64,000 bases of DNA from Sphingorhabdus sp. SMR4y. GTDB taxonomy: Bacteria; Pseudomonadota; Alphaproteobacteria; Sphingomonadales; Sphingomonadaceae. The translations under genes and the position numbers were made by a program. The stretch lies in the NCBI RefSeq assembly GCF_002218195.1, contig NZ_CP022336.1, positions 558,001 through 622,000 on the forward strand, given 5' to 3'. Shown here piece after piece: positions 35,533 to 44,734 of the stretch. A model generated the notes under the pieces. The model made no database searches and had not been told where the DNA came from. It saw only the letters and a list, made by a program, of their open reading frames with translations. Position 1 is the first letter of the stretch, and every line of letters begins with the position of its first letter.

Positions 35533-36837
35533 ATGCGTCATATTGCGATCATAGGATCGGGACCAGCAGGCTATTATTCCGCGGAAGCGGCGCAGAAGAA
35601 ATTCGGCGAGGACGTCGCGGTCGACATTATCGATCGCCTGCCTGTTCCTTTCGGCCTGATCCGCACCGGCGTCGCACCCGACCATCAGTCGATCAAGGCG
35701 GTGTCACGGCGTTACGAAAAGACCAATCTCGGCGACAATGTACGCTTTGTCGGGAATGTCACGGTCGGTGATCAGGTCAGTGTTGCCGAATTGCAGGATC
35801 TTTATGATGCTGTGGTGCTGGCGACCGGTGCGCCGAATGACCGCGTTCTCGATATTCCAGGAAGCGATCTTCCGGGGGTCATCGGCAGTGCCGCCTTTGT
35901 CGGCTGGTATAACGGCCACCCGGATTTCAAGGATCTTGCTCCGCCGCTCGACGCCACATCGGTAGCCATCATCGGCAATGGCAATGTCGCGCTGGATGTG
36001 GCGCGGATATTGGCGAAGACCGAGGATGAATTTGCCGGCAGCGATATTGTCGGTCACGCGCTCGACGCGCTGAAGGACAGCAAGGTCGAAAAGATCACAT
36101 TTCTCGGCCGCCGCGGTCCGCACCAGATTGCCATGACGCCTAAGGAACTGGGGGAACTTGGGCAACTGGAACGCGCCATGCCGCATGTCGCGGCCGAGGA
36201 TTTTCCCGATATTGGTGACGATGCGATGCTGGAGCCCGGCATGCGGAAATCGGTTACCCATTTGCGTGATTTTCTCACGCTCGATAGCGAAGGAACGGAC
36301 AAGCCGGTCAAGATATCCTTCGATTTCTTCGCCATGCCCGTGGAGATACAGGGCGATGGAAAGGTCGAGAAAATGATTGTCGAGAAAACCGCTCTGGACA
36401 AGGACTTGCGTTCTCAGGGAACCGGAGAGCGCTATGAACTCGATTGCCAGATGGTGGTGAGCTGCATCGGTTACCGCACGCCGCCGATCGAGGGCGTGCC
36501 CTATGAGCATGGCCGCGGGCGCTTCGCCAATAGCGAGGGCCGGATATTGCCAGGCCTATATTGCGTCGGCTGGGCGCGGCGCGGGCCGTCGGGAACAATC
36601 GGCACCAACAAGCCGGACGGCTTCGCGATCGTCGACGCGATCGCCGAAGATATCGGCGCGGGGGGACGCAAAGAAGGCCGCGCAGGGCTTGATCGTCTGT
36701 TTGCAGAACGCGGGGTCGAGGCGGTCACTTTTCGCGACTGGAAGAAAATCGAGGAAGCCGAAATCGCCCGCGCCAGAGAAGGCTCCCCGCGCGAGAAATT
36801 CACCGATATCGCCGATATGATCGCGGCGCGGGATTAG
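35533..36837 (+). CDS. Ferredoxin/adrenodoxin-type NADP+ reductase (FprA-like)
   Basis: This 434-residue FAD enzyme shuttles electrons between NADPH and a ferredoxin. It starts MRHIAIIGSGPAGYYSAEAAQKKF, the FAD GxGxxG motif, and contains VPFGLIRTGVAPDHQSIKAV, the family signature of adrenodoxin-reductase-like proteins. NADP binding is shown by GNGNVALDVARIL (residues 154-166). It ends with WARRGPSGTIGTNKPDGFAIV, the conserved C-terminal FAD contact. The length fits the mycobacterial FprA / mitochondrial adrenodoxin reductase group. It is preceded by GGGGGAGG at a good distance and stands alone, with its stop 19 bases from that of the convergent nuclease-like gene. The ferredoxin partner is not in the window. 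Confidence 0.93.
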   Translation: MRHIAIIGSGPAGYYSAEAAQKKFGEDVAVDIIDRLPVPFGLIRTGVAPDHQSIKAVSRRYEKTNLGDNVRFVGNVTVGDQVSVAELQDLYDAVVLATGAPNDRVLDIPGSDLPGVIGSAAFVGWYNGHPDFKDLAPPLDATSVAIIGNGNVALDVARILAKTEDEFAGSDIVGHALDALKDSKVEKITFLGRRGPHQIAMTPKELGELGQLERAMPHVAAEDFPDIGDDAMLEPGMRKSVTHLRDFLTLDSEGTDKPVKISFDFFAMPVEIQGDGKVEKMIVEKTALDKDLRSQGTGERYELDCQMVVSCIGYRTPPIEGVPYEHGRGRFANSEGRILPGLYCVGWARRGPSGTIGTNKPDGFAIVDAIAEDIGAGGRKEGRAGLDRLFAERGVEAVTFRDWKKIEEAEIARAREGSPREKFTDIADMIAARD

Positions 36838-36856
36838 CCGATGCGATAGACGCCGA

Positions 36857-38209
36857 CTATTCTATTTCGATCGAATCAGTGTTTTCAGAAATTTTGTTGG
36901 GGCTTACTGTCTCGGGACTCACTCTTTCTTGTGAAAGTTTTGGTGGCGGTGGTGCCCACTGCCTTAGATGCTGGCCAACGGACTCATAGAAATGGGGAAC
37001 CGAGGATTCCAATTCTTGGATTATTGTCCTCGTTTGACCAAAACGGTTTCCCAAATCTACCGGCATGATTACGTCGAAACCGACGACTGTCATTTTCCCC
37101 TTATCTTCGCCAATCCTATCGGGGTTTTCCCTCAGTTCACTCAACGGCAGCTGCGTGGAAGGTGATGAACCAGGCCAGTACATTCGAATGTGCGCCTTTG
37201 AGTCGGCCTGTTTTGGTATTTGTCTCAACAACCAATTTAGGCGAGCCTTGTTTGATACCTTATCGCCAGGCGCTTTCAAATACATAGAATTTAGGATGGA
37301 GCGTCGACGTAGATCAACAATCACGGACATGGGAGCGGCAGCATCGGGGACGTCCAAATTTATACACAATGCTTGCTTCGAAACGAGCTCTTTCACATCG
37401 CTCTCGAACTTTGCGCCCGGACTAGCCGATTCCGCGCGAGAAAGTTTCTCACGTACAAACGTTCCGAGCTGGCGGCTTAGAATGAGACTCAAATCTTTGG
37501 TTTCTTGTTGCCACGCCTCTACGACGGAATTGAGGTCGTCATTGCGTACCAATTTTCCTCCGGCTTGTACCAACGCACATACGGCACTCCATGCTTTGGG
37601 CATTTGCGAAAAACCTTCCACACCTGCACTAGGGTGGCTGATAAACCGCAGGAATTCCTTAAGAATATTCGCTTGCTCTTCATCTTCAATATCTTGGTTT
37701 GCGGTCAGCAATCGGGCGACAGTCATGATCTGCATCCAAGAGAGGTGATAGAGTTCGATACCCTTTAATTTTGTAGAAGCAATCTTGACCGGATGATGAT
37801 CAGGAACAGTCGCAAACTGATTTGAGATCGTTATGACTGCGTCAATTTTCTTGGATTTCGCAATTTCCAAATAGCGCTCTAACTGATCGTTCGAAATTTC
37901 GGATTTACCTACTTTGGCTTCGACGAGCGCAGTCCATGTACGCTTACCAGTTTGCAATATTATCAATCCATCTGGCCGACCAAGTTTTTTATCAGTCAGA
38001 TTGTTGAAATTCACTTCTGTGAAGGTTGATATCGTGGTTGTGGTCCCAATTCTTTGTCCAAGTGACGCAAACAGATTCTGAGAAAAATCTCGTACGAACG
38101 TGAGCGTTGAAAGAAAGATTGAAAGTGTTCTGCCTTCTTTAGACGTGTCTGCCAGAATAGGGAATAAACGTGCACGTTGTGGGTTCATCAAATCTGGAAG
38201 GTCAGCCAT
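36857..38209 (-). CDS. PD-(D/E)XK nuclease-superfamily-like protein, probably acquired
   Basis: This 450-residue protein is not recognised as a named family. Residues 60-115 read as a PD-(D/E)XK nuclease core: Glu65 in a helix, Asp80 in LGRPDGLIIL, then TALVEAKVG with Glu97 and Lys99, followed by a helix with Gln109 and Glu111. This is the order seen in restriction-type nucleases. The remaining 330 residues are helical with a Pro-rich tail (APPPPKLSQERVS), perhaps a target-sensing or DNA-binding region. There is no signal peptide or membrane segment. The gene is A+T-richer than its surroundings (two 60-base blocks counted at 42% and 48% G+C against 65% in the adjacent reductase gene), pointing to horizontal transfer. 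A defence or DNA-repair role is plausible but unproven. Confidence 0.75.
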   Translation of the reverse strand: MADLPDLMNPQRARLFPILADTSKEGRTLSIFLSTLTFVRDFSQNLFASLGQRIGTTTTISTFTEVNFNNLTDKKLGRPDGLIILQTGKRTWTALVEAKVGKSEISNDQLERYLEIAKSKKIDAVITISNQFATVPDHHPVKIASTKLKGIELYHLSWMQIMTVARLLTANQDIEDEEQANILKEFLRFISHPSAGVEGFSQMPKAWSAVCALVQAGGKLVRNDDLNSVVEAWQQETKDLSLILSRQLGTFVREKLSRAESASPGAKFESDVKELVSKQALCINLDVPDAAAPMSVIVDLRRRSILNSMYLKAPGDKVSNKARLNWLLRQIPKQADSKAHIRMYWPGSSPSTQLPLSELRENPDRIGEDKGKMTVVGFDVIMPVDLGNRFGQTRTIIQELESSVPHFYESVGQHLRQWAPPPPKLSQERVSPETVSPNKISENTDSIEIE

Positions 38210-38279
38210 CTTGCTCTCCGTGTTATTTGGAACGTTTTAGCTGTCGAGGACTATAACTCAATCTAAATTACTAGTTCCA

Positions 38280-39173
38280 TTAGCCCGTCAACCACTTCCG
38301 CAAAATCGCGTTGACCTTCTCCGGGGCTTCCTGCTGCACCCAGTGGGAGACTCCGGGCAGGCGGTGCAGTTCGAGATCGGGCACCCACTCTTCGGTGCCG
38401 TCGGTGCAGCGGATGTCGATCGCGGTGTCTTCCTCGCCCCAGATCATCAGCGTCGGGATGTCGACCATGCCATCGCCAATATTCCGAGCGTCGCTGGTGC
38501 GGAGCAGGGCGCGATAATAGTTGATCATTGATCGCAGCGCGCCGAGTCGGCTGGCGGCGTCGGCATAGACTTGCAATTCCCGGTCCGGAAAGCGGCTCTT
38601 GTCGATAGCCATTTTGGCAAAGGCCTGTTTGACCGGCCGAGCCGTGTCTCTGCCGAGCATTTTCTCCGGCAGCCAGGGCAGCTGGAAGAAGAAAATATAC
38701 CAGCTCTTCTTCAGCTGATACCAGTGTTTCATTTCCCGCTGCGCGCATTTGGGGTGGGGGACGTTCATGATCACGAGGCGGGTCAGCGGCCGGATTTTCA
38801 GGATTGCGAAATGCCATGCGATGATCGCGCCCCAGTCATGGGCAATCAGGGTGACGTCTTCCGCGCCGCTGGCATCGATCAGCGCCGCGACGTCCTGCAC
38901 CAACATGTTCAGCCGATAGCATTCCATGCCCTCCGGCTTGCTGGAACCGCCATAGCCGCGCAGATTGGGCGCCCAGACGGTATAGCCCATGTCAACCAGA
39001 AGCGGTATCTGGTGCCGCCATGAATAGTTCAGTTCCGGAAAGCCGTGCAGACAGAGTGCCAGTTTTCTGCCGCTGCCGGCTTTTGCGACTTCAAATGTCT
39101 GACCATTGGCCTCGACCCAGTGGATCGAAATGCCGCTCGCCGGATCGGGCTGCCATGATTTTTCCTCTGCCAT
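38280..39173 (-). CDS. Alpha/beta hydrolase, epoxide-hydrolase-like
   Basis: This 297-residue cytoplasmic hydrolase has the oxyanion motif HGFPE (residues 43-47) and the nucleophile elbow AHDWGAIIAW with Asp113. An Asp rather than Ser nucleophile with HGFPE is the pattern of soluble epoxide hydrolases and haloalkane dehalogenases. The cap region contains the RALLRTSDARNIGDG helices, and the C-terminal base His lies in LPGVSHWVQQEAPEKVN (about residue 276). Asp in MIWGEEDTAID would complete the triad. The substrate is not known. It is divergent from the D-aminoacylase-like gene at 39254. Confidence 0.9.
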   Translation of the reverse strand: MAEEKSWQPDPASGISIHWVEANGQTFEVAKAGSGRKLALCLHGFPELNYSWRHQIPLLVDMGYTVWAPNLRGYGGSSKPEGMECYRLNMLVQDVAALIDASGAEDVTLIAHDWGAIIAWHFAILKIRPLTRLVIMNVPHPKCAQREMKHWYQLKKSWYIFFFQLPWLPEKMLGRDTARPVKQAFAKMAIDKSRFPDRELQVYADAASRLGALRSMINYYRALLRTSDARNIGDGMVDIPTLMIWGEEDTAIDIRCTDGTEEWVPDLELHRLPGVSHWVQQEAPEKVNAILRKWLTG

Positions 39174-39253
39174 GGAGCAGAGAGTAACAGCAGATTGCTT
39201 TAATCATCCAGTTAAATCTGCTAAGCATGCCAAAAATATAAAGGAGAGACTCG

Positions 39254-40996
39254 ATGCATGATTTGGTAATTCGCGGCGGTACAGTGGTCGACGGCACGGG
39301 CGGCGCGCCATTTGTGGCCGATGTGGCAATCGATGGGGATCGCGTTTCCCTGGTCGGAACCGTGGCGGCGCAGGGCCGCGAAGAGATTGATGCATCGGGA
39401 AAATTTGTCACCCCTGGCTTTGTCGACGTCCATACCCATTATGACGGGCAGGCGACCTGGGACGATGAAATGGCGCCTTCAAGCTGGCACGGCATTACCA
39501 CCGTCATCATGGGCAATTGCGGGGTCGGCTTCGCGCCGGCGCGTCCTGACCGTCACGAGTGGCTGATCAATCTGATGGAAGGCGTCGAGGATATTCCGGG
39601 CACCGCGCTGGCCGAGGGCATGAGCTGGAACTGGGAAACCTTCCCTGAATATCTGGACGAGCTGGAAAAAATGCCGCGTACGGTCGATGTTGCAACCCAT
39701 GTGCCGCATGGCGCGGTTCGTGCTTATGTGCTGGGTGACCGGGAGAAACCCGGCGCAGTGCCGACCGATGATGAAGTCGAGCAGATGTCAAAGATTGTCG
39801 AAGACGGCCTGAAAGCGGGGGCGCTCGGTTTCTCCACTTCGCGGACCATATTGCATCGCAGCATTGATGGCGAGCTCGTGCCCGGCACGACCGCGACCAA
39901 AGAAGAGCTGATCGGCATAGGCCGGGCGATGGGCCGGGTCGGCTATGGCGTGTTTGAAATGGCTAGCGATCTCAACAAGGAATGGGACGAATTTGGCTGG
40001 ATGGGTGACCTCAGCCGCGAAACCGGAATGCCGGTGACCTTTGCGGCGCTGCAATCGATCGCCAAGGATCAGTCGCTGGACGAGCAGATCGCCAATATGC
40101 GCGCGGAAAATGATAATGGCGCCAATATCGTTGCGCAGATCGCGCTGCGCGGTAACGGCATCGTCATGGCGTGGCAGGGCACGGTGCACCCCTTCGTCCG
40201 TCACCCGAGTTGGATGGCGATGGAGGAGCTGAGCTGGGACGAAAAATATGCCAGACTGAAGGACCCCGCGTTCAAGGCGCAACTGCTGAGCGAAACCGCC
40301 GAAATGCCGGAACAGGTCGATATGGTGCCGGTATTCATGATCGTTACTCAGGGGTGGGCAGCGCAGTTCGAAATGGACGAGGATTTCGATTATGAGCCAA
40401 CGGCCGATGAAAGCATCGCCGCGCGGGCGGAAGCGGCAGGCAAATCCGGCGCGGAATATGCCTATGACCTGATGATGGGAGATGAAGGCAAGGGATTTAT
40501 CTATCTGCCTCTGCTCAACTATATGGATGGCAATCTCGATTTCCTCGAGACGCTGCAACAGGCGGACGACACGGTGAACAGCCTGTCCGACGGTGGCGCG
40601 CATTGCGGGACGATCTGCGATGCGGCCAGCCCGACCTTCATGCTGGAACATTGGGTGAAGAACCGCAAGCGCGGCACGATCAGCCTCGAACATGCGATCA
40701 AGCGGCAATGTCTGGATACGTCACGGCTCTATGGTCTGAACGATCGCGGGGTTCTGAAACCAGGCTATTTGGCGGACGTCAACGTGATCGACATGGAACG
40801 GATCAAGCTCGGCAAACCCTGGCTGGCTTTTGATCTGCCGGCCGGCGGCAAAAGGTTGCTGCAAAAAGCGGACGGCTATGATTATACGATCAAGTCGGGG
40901 CAAGTGACATTCAAGGGCGGCGTGGTGACCGACAAGCGTCCCGGTGGTCTGATCCGTGGCCCGCAAGCTGTGGAGATGCGGGAAGCGGCGGAATAA
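39254..40996 (+). CDS. Amidohydrolase, N-acyl-D-amino-acid deacylase family
   Basis: This 580-residue metal-dependent hydrolase starts at ATG 39254 with AAAGGAGAGA upstream. It shows the D-aminoacylase pattern: a beta-sandwich start ([23 protein letters not shown]), the metal motif [11 protein letters not shown] (residues 54-64), [25 protein letters not shown], and late SDGGAHCGT where the catalytic Asp and metal-binding His lie. It ends with the returning beta-sandwich strand [18 protein letters not shown]. The likely reaction is hydrolysis of an N-acyl-D-amino acid or a related amide. A short terminator-like hairpin follows. No transporter for the substrate is adjacent. Confidence 0.9.
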   Translation: MHDLVIRGGTVVDGTGGAPFVADVAIDGDRVSLVGTVAAQGREEIDASGKFVTPGFVDVHTHYDGQATWDDEMAPSSWHGITTVIMGNCGVGFAPARPDRHEWLINLMEGVEDIPGTALAEGMSWNWETFPEYLDELEKMPRTVDVATHVPHGAVRAYVLGDREKPGAVPTDDEVEQMSKIVEDGLKAGALGFSTSRTILHRSIDGELVPGTTATKEELIGIGRAMGRVGYGVFEMASDLNKEWDEFGWMGDLSRETGMPVTFAALQSIAKDQSLDEQIANMRAENDNGANIVAQIALRGNGIVMAWQGTVHPFVRHPSWMAMEELSWDEKYARLKDPAFKAQLLSETAEMPEQVDMVPVFMIVTQGWAAQFEMDEDFDYEPTADESIAARAEAAGKSGAEYAYDLMMGDEGKGFIYLPLLNYMDGNLDFLETLQQADDTVNSLSDGGAHCGTICDAASPTFMLEHWVKNRKRGTISLEHAIKRQCLDTSRLYGLNDRGVLKPGYLADVNVIDMERIKLGKPWLAFDLPAGGKRLLQKADGYDYTIKSGQVTFKGGVVTDKRPGGLIRGPQAVEMREAAE

Positions 40997-41019
40997 GCCG
41001 ATCTGAAAACAGTAGATCA

Positions 41020-41044
41020 TGCTCCGCGCCTGAAACGCGGAGCA
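41020..41044. terminator. Bidirectional terminator-like hairpin
   Basis: TGCTCCGCG (41020-41028) and CGCGGAGCA (41036-41044) form a perfect 9-bp stem with a 7-base loop, in the 57-base gap between two convergent genes (stops at 40996 and 41054). T tracts are weak on both sides. Confidence 0.55.
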
Positions 41045-41053
41045 CGTCTTGGC

Positions 41054-42139
41054 CTAGAAGGCTTTCTGCCAGCCGACCGTCAACATCCAGTCACCGGTCA
41101 ACTGCGGACCATTGACATTCTGATAGATCGGCGCGCCGAGTTCGATGCCGAGCCGGTGGCCGACCAGCGCGCCATGGGTGGCGACAAAATTGATACCGCC
41201 GAGAAGATCAATTCGCTCCCCTCCGGAAAAGTCCGGATTGGCGGTTTGTACCGGACCCATGACATCCGGGTTCAGACCATTGATGCGACCCGTCGATTGC
41301 GCGCGGACGCGGCCCGACAGGCTGATCCATTGCGCGGGCAGGTAACTGGCCCAGAGTGATCCCTCGTGGACATCGCCCAGACGGTAGCCATTGTCATTGG
41401 TGCCGGTGCGGATGGTCCCGGCATATTGGGCGCCGAAACTCCACTTCCCCATCCATTGTTTGAGCGTCAGAGCCGGCTTCAAATCCCATGTGCCGGAGCC
41501 GCTCTGCATGCCATAGGGCATGGTCATCGTCATCTGCATGTTCATCGGGGACAAGCTTTGCCCGGTTTCACCGATGGAACCGGTCGGCATGCCGACGACG
41601 GCCCGCAGATTGAGTTCGGTTCCGTTTTCACTGGTGGCCGGTTTTTGTCCGAGCAGCGGGAATATGGCGCCGGCGCTGATGTCGCCAATGCCCTTCGGAT
41701 TGGTCTGGAATTTTCCCAGCACCGTCGTCCCGCTTGGTCCCGCATAGGTCCTGATCGTCGATTCCCTTTCGCTATAAGGCAGCATGGCGACCAGCGTGAT
41801 CCAGTCGGCGGGCGAATACATGGCCCCCGGCATTACCATGTCTTTGGACATCATCTGGGGCGCCAGCCGCAAGGTGGGTGGCTGCATTGGCATTCCGGCA
41901 AAGCGGTTGGGAATCGTGGTCACGATGGCATCACTGCTGATGCTGTCGGTGCCGATCTGATTGCCCGACATCTCCATGTGCATATAGCGCAGCGAGAACA
42001 TAATCTCGCCTTTCTTGTGCGTATGGTCAGCGGAAACACCGATCGGTGCATGGTCATCGGCCCGCACATCATGCGCGAGGGTGGGCGAGGCGAGGGTGCA
42101 AGACGCAATCATTGCGCCTGCAAAAGCGAGTTTCTTCAT
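41054..42139 (-). CDS. Methionine/histidine-rich outer-membrane beta-barrel protein
   Basis: This 361-residue protein from ATG 42139 (AGGAAA upstream) has a signal peptide ending in SPTLAHD. The mature N-terminus is rich in His (ADDHAPIGVSADHTHKKG), and the next region is strikingly Met-rich (YMHMEMSGNQ, FAGMPMQPPT, MMSKDMVMPGAM, later MNMQMTMTMPYGM). This recalls copper-handling proteins. The rest alternates polar and aromatic residues and ends in TVGWQKAF, with terminal Phe, as in outer-membrane barrels of the phenol-degradation-MetA/transporter type. A role in copper or silver export or tolerance is inferred from composition and from the DUF2946-like gene upstream. The two genes are on the same strand, 66 bases apart. 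Confidence 0.75.
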   Translation of the reverse strand: MKKLAFAGAMIASCTLASPTLAHDVRADDHAPIGVSADHTHKKGEIMFSLRYMHMEMSGNQIGTDSISSDAIVTTIPNRFAGMPMQPPTLRLAPQMMSKDMVMPGAMYSPADWITLVAMLPYSERESTIRTYAGPSGTTVLGKFQTNPKGIGDISAGAIFPLLGQKPATSENGTELNLRAVVGMPTGSIGETGQSLSPMNMQMTMTMPYGMQSGSGTWDLKPALTLKQWMGKWSFGAQYAGTIRTGTNDNGYRLGDVHEGSLWASYLPAQWISLSGRVRAQSTGRINGLNPDVMGPVQTANPDFSGGERIDLLGGINFVATHGALVGHRLGIELGAPIYQNVNGPQLTGDWMLTVGWQKAF

Positions 42140-42205
42140 GAAAATTTCCTGTAAAAATCTGAACGCAGGGGGTGCGGACAAGCACACTGCAAAAAGGTAA
42201 TAGGT

Positions 42206-42643
42206 TCAGATGCTTACTGGCGGCCCAGTCGCTGGCGGAATGTTGATCCGGTTGCGCAGCGCGAAACGCCGAGGTTCGGAGGGGGCGGGAATGGCAGGTG
42301 CCAATGCAGAAATGTCCAAATCCAGTGCCGTGGAAGCGAGCCCAACGGATGCTCCACCCGCAAAAGCACAGGCAGAGGGTGATTCTTCGGTCTCGGGATT
42401 TGGACTCTGATCATCCAGTTGGCCGTAGACCAGAGAGAGCAATTCGAAATCCGGGTTGTCCGGCGCTACCACCAGCTTGCTGCCGGGATGCCCTGAACAG
42501 AGTTCTATCGCAAATCCGCTGGCGGATCGGGTGGGCATGAAACCCTGCGGCGCGAGCGCGCTTACCAGAATAGCGAGCAACGCGAAGGCGTGGATCGCTG
42601 GCCTGGTCTTGAGAAACCGGAAGAGAGAGAAGGGCCGGGTCAT
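42206..42643 (-). CDS. DUF2946-like small exported protein
   Basis: This 145-residue protein is read from ATG 42643; the start is uncertain because no ribosome site is visible. One hydrophobic segment (IHAFALLAILVSALAPQGFMP, residues 18-38) is followed by SGFAIELCSGHPG, the arrangement of DUF2946 proteins, in which the helix ends in a Pro-Gly-Phe-Met-Pro motif and a Cys comes shortly after. A second Cys lies in SACAFAGGAS. The tail is Pro/Ala-rich. DUF2946 genes are often found next to copper-related outer-membrane receptors, which agrees with the Met-rich barrel gene directly downstream. No activity is known. Confidence 0.65.
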   Translation of the reverse strand: MTRPFSLFRFLKTRPAIHAFALLAILVSALAPQGFMPTRSASGFAIELCSGHPGSKLVVAPDNPDFELLSLVYGQLDDQSPNPETEESPSACAFAGGASVGLASTALDLDISALAPAIPAPSEPRRFALRNRINIPPATGPPVSI

Positions 42644-42745
42644 GATCAATTCGGGCGCTATATTGCGCGGTGCAAGCAAATGCCAGTCTCCTGGATGATA
42701 TTGATCAGGTCCGAAGAACCGGAGCAATTAATGCTTGCCCGGAAA

Positions 42746-43861
42746 CTAAACCCGCATCGGCATCAGAACGTACAACGCAGTAGACTTGTCATTCTCACGA
42801 ATGAGCGTCGGTGCACTGGCGTCGGCAAGGTGCAGTTCGACGGTGTCGCCTTCGATCTCGCCGAGAATGTCCATCAGATATTTCGAGTTGAAACCGATTT
42901 CGAAGACATCGTCATTATAGGAGCCGGGCACTTCTTCTTCGGCCTTGCCATTTTCCGGCGAGGTGACGGAGAGCGTGATCTTGTCATCGCCGAGCGCCAT
43001 TTTGACAGCACGGGTCTTTTCGGTGGCGATGGTCGAAACGCGGTCGACACCCTGGGCGAAGCTTTTGGCATCGATCTTGAGCAGCTTGTCATTCCCGGTC
43101 GGAATGACCCGGGTGTAATCGGGGAATGTACCGTCGATCAATTTGCTCGTCAGGATCGCGGTGCCCAATGTAAAACGGATCTTGCTTGCCGACAGGTCGA
43201 CCTGCACCGAAGATTCGCTGTTCTCGTCGAGCAATTTGCGCAATTCATTGACGCATTTGCGCGGAACAATCACATCCGGCATGCCTTCTGCTCCGTCGGG
43301 ACGGGGCAGGGTAACGCGGGCCAGACGGTGGCCGTCGGTGGCGGCGGCTTTCAGGACCGGCGTTTCCTCATCCTGTACGTGCAGGAAAATGCCGTTGAGA
43401 TAATAGCGGGTTTCCTCGGTCGAGATCGCGAAACGGGTCTTGTCTATGATCTGGATCAGCGAGGATGCGGGCAGTTCGAAACTGGTGGGCAAATCGCCCT
43501 CGGCGATGACCGGAAAATCGTCGCGCGGCAAGGTCTGCAAATTGAAGCGGGCACGTCCGGCGTTGACCTTCATCTTGCCGTCGGCGGCGTCCAGTTGCAC
43601 CTGAGAGCCGTCCGGCAGCTTGCGGGCAATGTCGAACAAGGTGTGAGCGGAAACGGTGGTGGATCCGGCGGTCTCGACCTGGGCCTCGACGGTTTCGACG
43701 ACCTGAAGATCGAGATCGGTTGCCATCAGCTTGATGCTGCCGTCGGCACTGGCTTCGATCAGCACGTTGGAGAGAATGGGGATGGTGTTGCGCCGTTCAA
43801 CCACGGACTGGACATGCCCCAGGCTCTTTAGCAATGCCGCGCGTTCAATGGTCGCTTTCAT
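42746..43861 (-). CDS. dnaN: DNA polymerase III beta subunit (sliding clamp)
   Basis: The clamp encircles DNA and gives the replicase its processivity. The 371-residue protein starts at ATG 43861 with AAGGACGGTTT upstream; longer readings are rejected. It begins MKATIERAALLKSLGHVQSVVERRNTIPILSNV, the alphaproteobacterial consensus, and has three clamp domains (breaks near residues 122 and 250). The hydrophobic pocket residues are near the end (YVLMPMRV, where VLMPMR is the conserved C-terminus). The gene stands apart from dnaA and recF, which are not in the window. Two DnaA-box-like sites lie upstream, suggesting coordination with replication initiation. Confidence 0.98.
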   Translation of the reverse strand: MKATIERAALLKSLGHVQSVVERRNTIPILSNVLIEASADGSIKLMATDLDLQVVETVEAQVETAGSTTVSAHTLFDIARKLPDGSQVQLDAADGKMKVNAGRARFNLQTLPRDDFPVIAEGDLPTSFELPASSLIQIIDKTRFAISTEETRYYLNGIFLHVQDEETPVLKAAATDGHRLARVTLPRPDGAEGMPDVIVPRKCVNELRKLLDENSESSVQVDLSASKIRFTLGTAILTSKLIDGTFPDYTRVIPTGNDKLLKIDAKSFAQGVDRVSTIATEKTRAVKMALGDDKITLSVTSPENGKAEEEVPGSYNDDVFEIGFNSKYLMDILGEIEGDTVELHLADASAPTLIRENDKSTALYVLMPMRV

Positions 43862-43900
43862 AAACCGTCCTTCTTGTTCCCGATCGTCCGTGAAAATTCT

Positions 43901-43909
43901 CGTGGAAAA
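43901..43909 (-). promoter_or_regulatory. dnaN: DnaA-box-like site upstream of dnaN (1)
   Basis: On the minus strand the site reads TTTTCCACG, 8/9 to the DnaA box TTWTNCACA. It lies 40 bases before the dnaN start. Confidence 0.35.
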
Positions 43910-44009
43910 GACTCTCCACTGGTTCACAGATAGTTCAGCGCTTCATTAACAATAAAGTGCCGCAGGGCAAGCCTGATCGCCGTCCGAGGCCGATAATGCC
44001 GTGAAAAAC

Positions 44010-44018
44010 TGTGGAAAA
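44010..44018 (-). promoter_or_regulatory. dnaN: DnaA-box-like site upstream of dnaN (2)
   Basis: On the minus strand the site reads TTTTCCACA, a full match to TTWTNCACA. It lies in the divergent gap 149 bases before dnaN and 72 before the phosphatase gene at 44090. Confidence 0.4.
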
Positions 44019-44089
44019 AAGCATCAAGGCGGCTAAAGCCGCAGAGACAGGGGATGGATTTGGCCATTTCGGGACGGAACAGGGTTAAT

Positions 44090-44734
44090 ATGAGCGGCAT
44101 TGATACCAAGGGAAAACGACTGTTTATCGCACGGCATGGCGAGACCATCTTCAATCTGGCTGGGCGGCTGCAGGGCGATCATGTCCACACGCCGCTCACC
44201 CGAACCGGTTTTGCCCAGGCCGACGAGATGGGCAAGGCGCTGGCGCGTCATCTGGCGAACGAGCGACTGGAACTTGATCTGATCGCCTCCAATACTGACC
44301 GGGCGCTGCAGACACTCTCGGTGATAGCCGAGCATGTCGGTGCAGACTGGCATCAGGCGCGCAGTGACGAGCGGCTTCGCGAGATCGACATGGGCGAATG
44401 GGGCGGGGCTTGGTATCGCGATCTCGCCGGTCAACTGGAAATCGACGAGGCCGAACGGCTTTTTGTCACCGTCGCTCCCGGTGGGGAAGATTATCGGGCG
44501 ATCGCCAGACGGCTCGAACATTGGCTGGCAGAGCAGGAATTCGTCCGCGATGCGGTTCTGATCAGCCATGGCATGACCAGCCGGGTGTTGCGCGGCCTGC
44601 TTGTCGGTGCCGATCCGCACCCGCGGTTCGATGCGCCGATTGCCGAAGGTTTGCCCCAGGGGTCCATCGTTCAGATCAGGGACGGGGTTGAAGAGGTCAT
44701 TCACCTTGGCGGGGGCGAGGGGGAGAAGGCTTGA
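44090..44734 (+). CDS. Histidine phosphatase family protein
   Basis: This 214-residue protein has the histidine-phosphatase signature FIARHGETIFN, with the phosphorylated His16, and the second catalytic His in VLISHGMTSRVLRG. The central part (DRALQTLSVIAEHVG, REIDMGEWGG) follows the phosphoglycerate-mutase-like pattern. Substrates could be a sugar phosphate or phosphoprotein. The start ATG 44090 has AGGG six bases upstream; a start at 44054 is less likely. The stop overlaps the TTG start of the next gene by four bases. Confidence 0.9.
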   Translation: MSGIDTKGKRLFIARHGETIFNLAGRLQGDHVHTPLTRTGFAQADEMGKALARHLANERLELDLIASNTDRALQTLSVIAEHVGADWHQARSDERLREIDMGEWGGAWYRDLAGQLEIDEAERLFVTVAPGGEDYRAIARRLEHWLAEQEFVRDAVLISHGMTSRVLRGLLVGADPHPRFDAPIAEGLPQGSIVQIRDGVEEVIHLGGGEGEKA

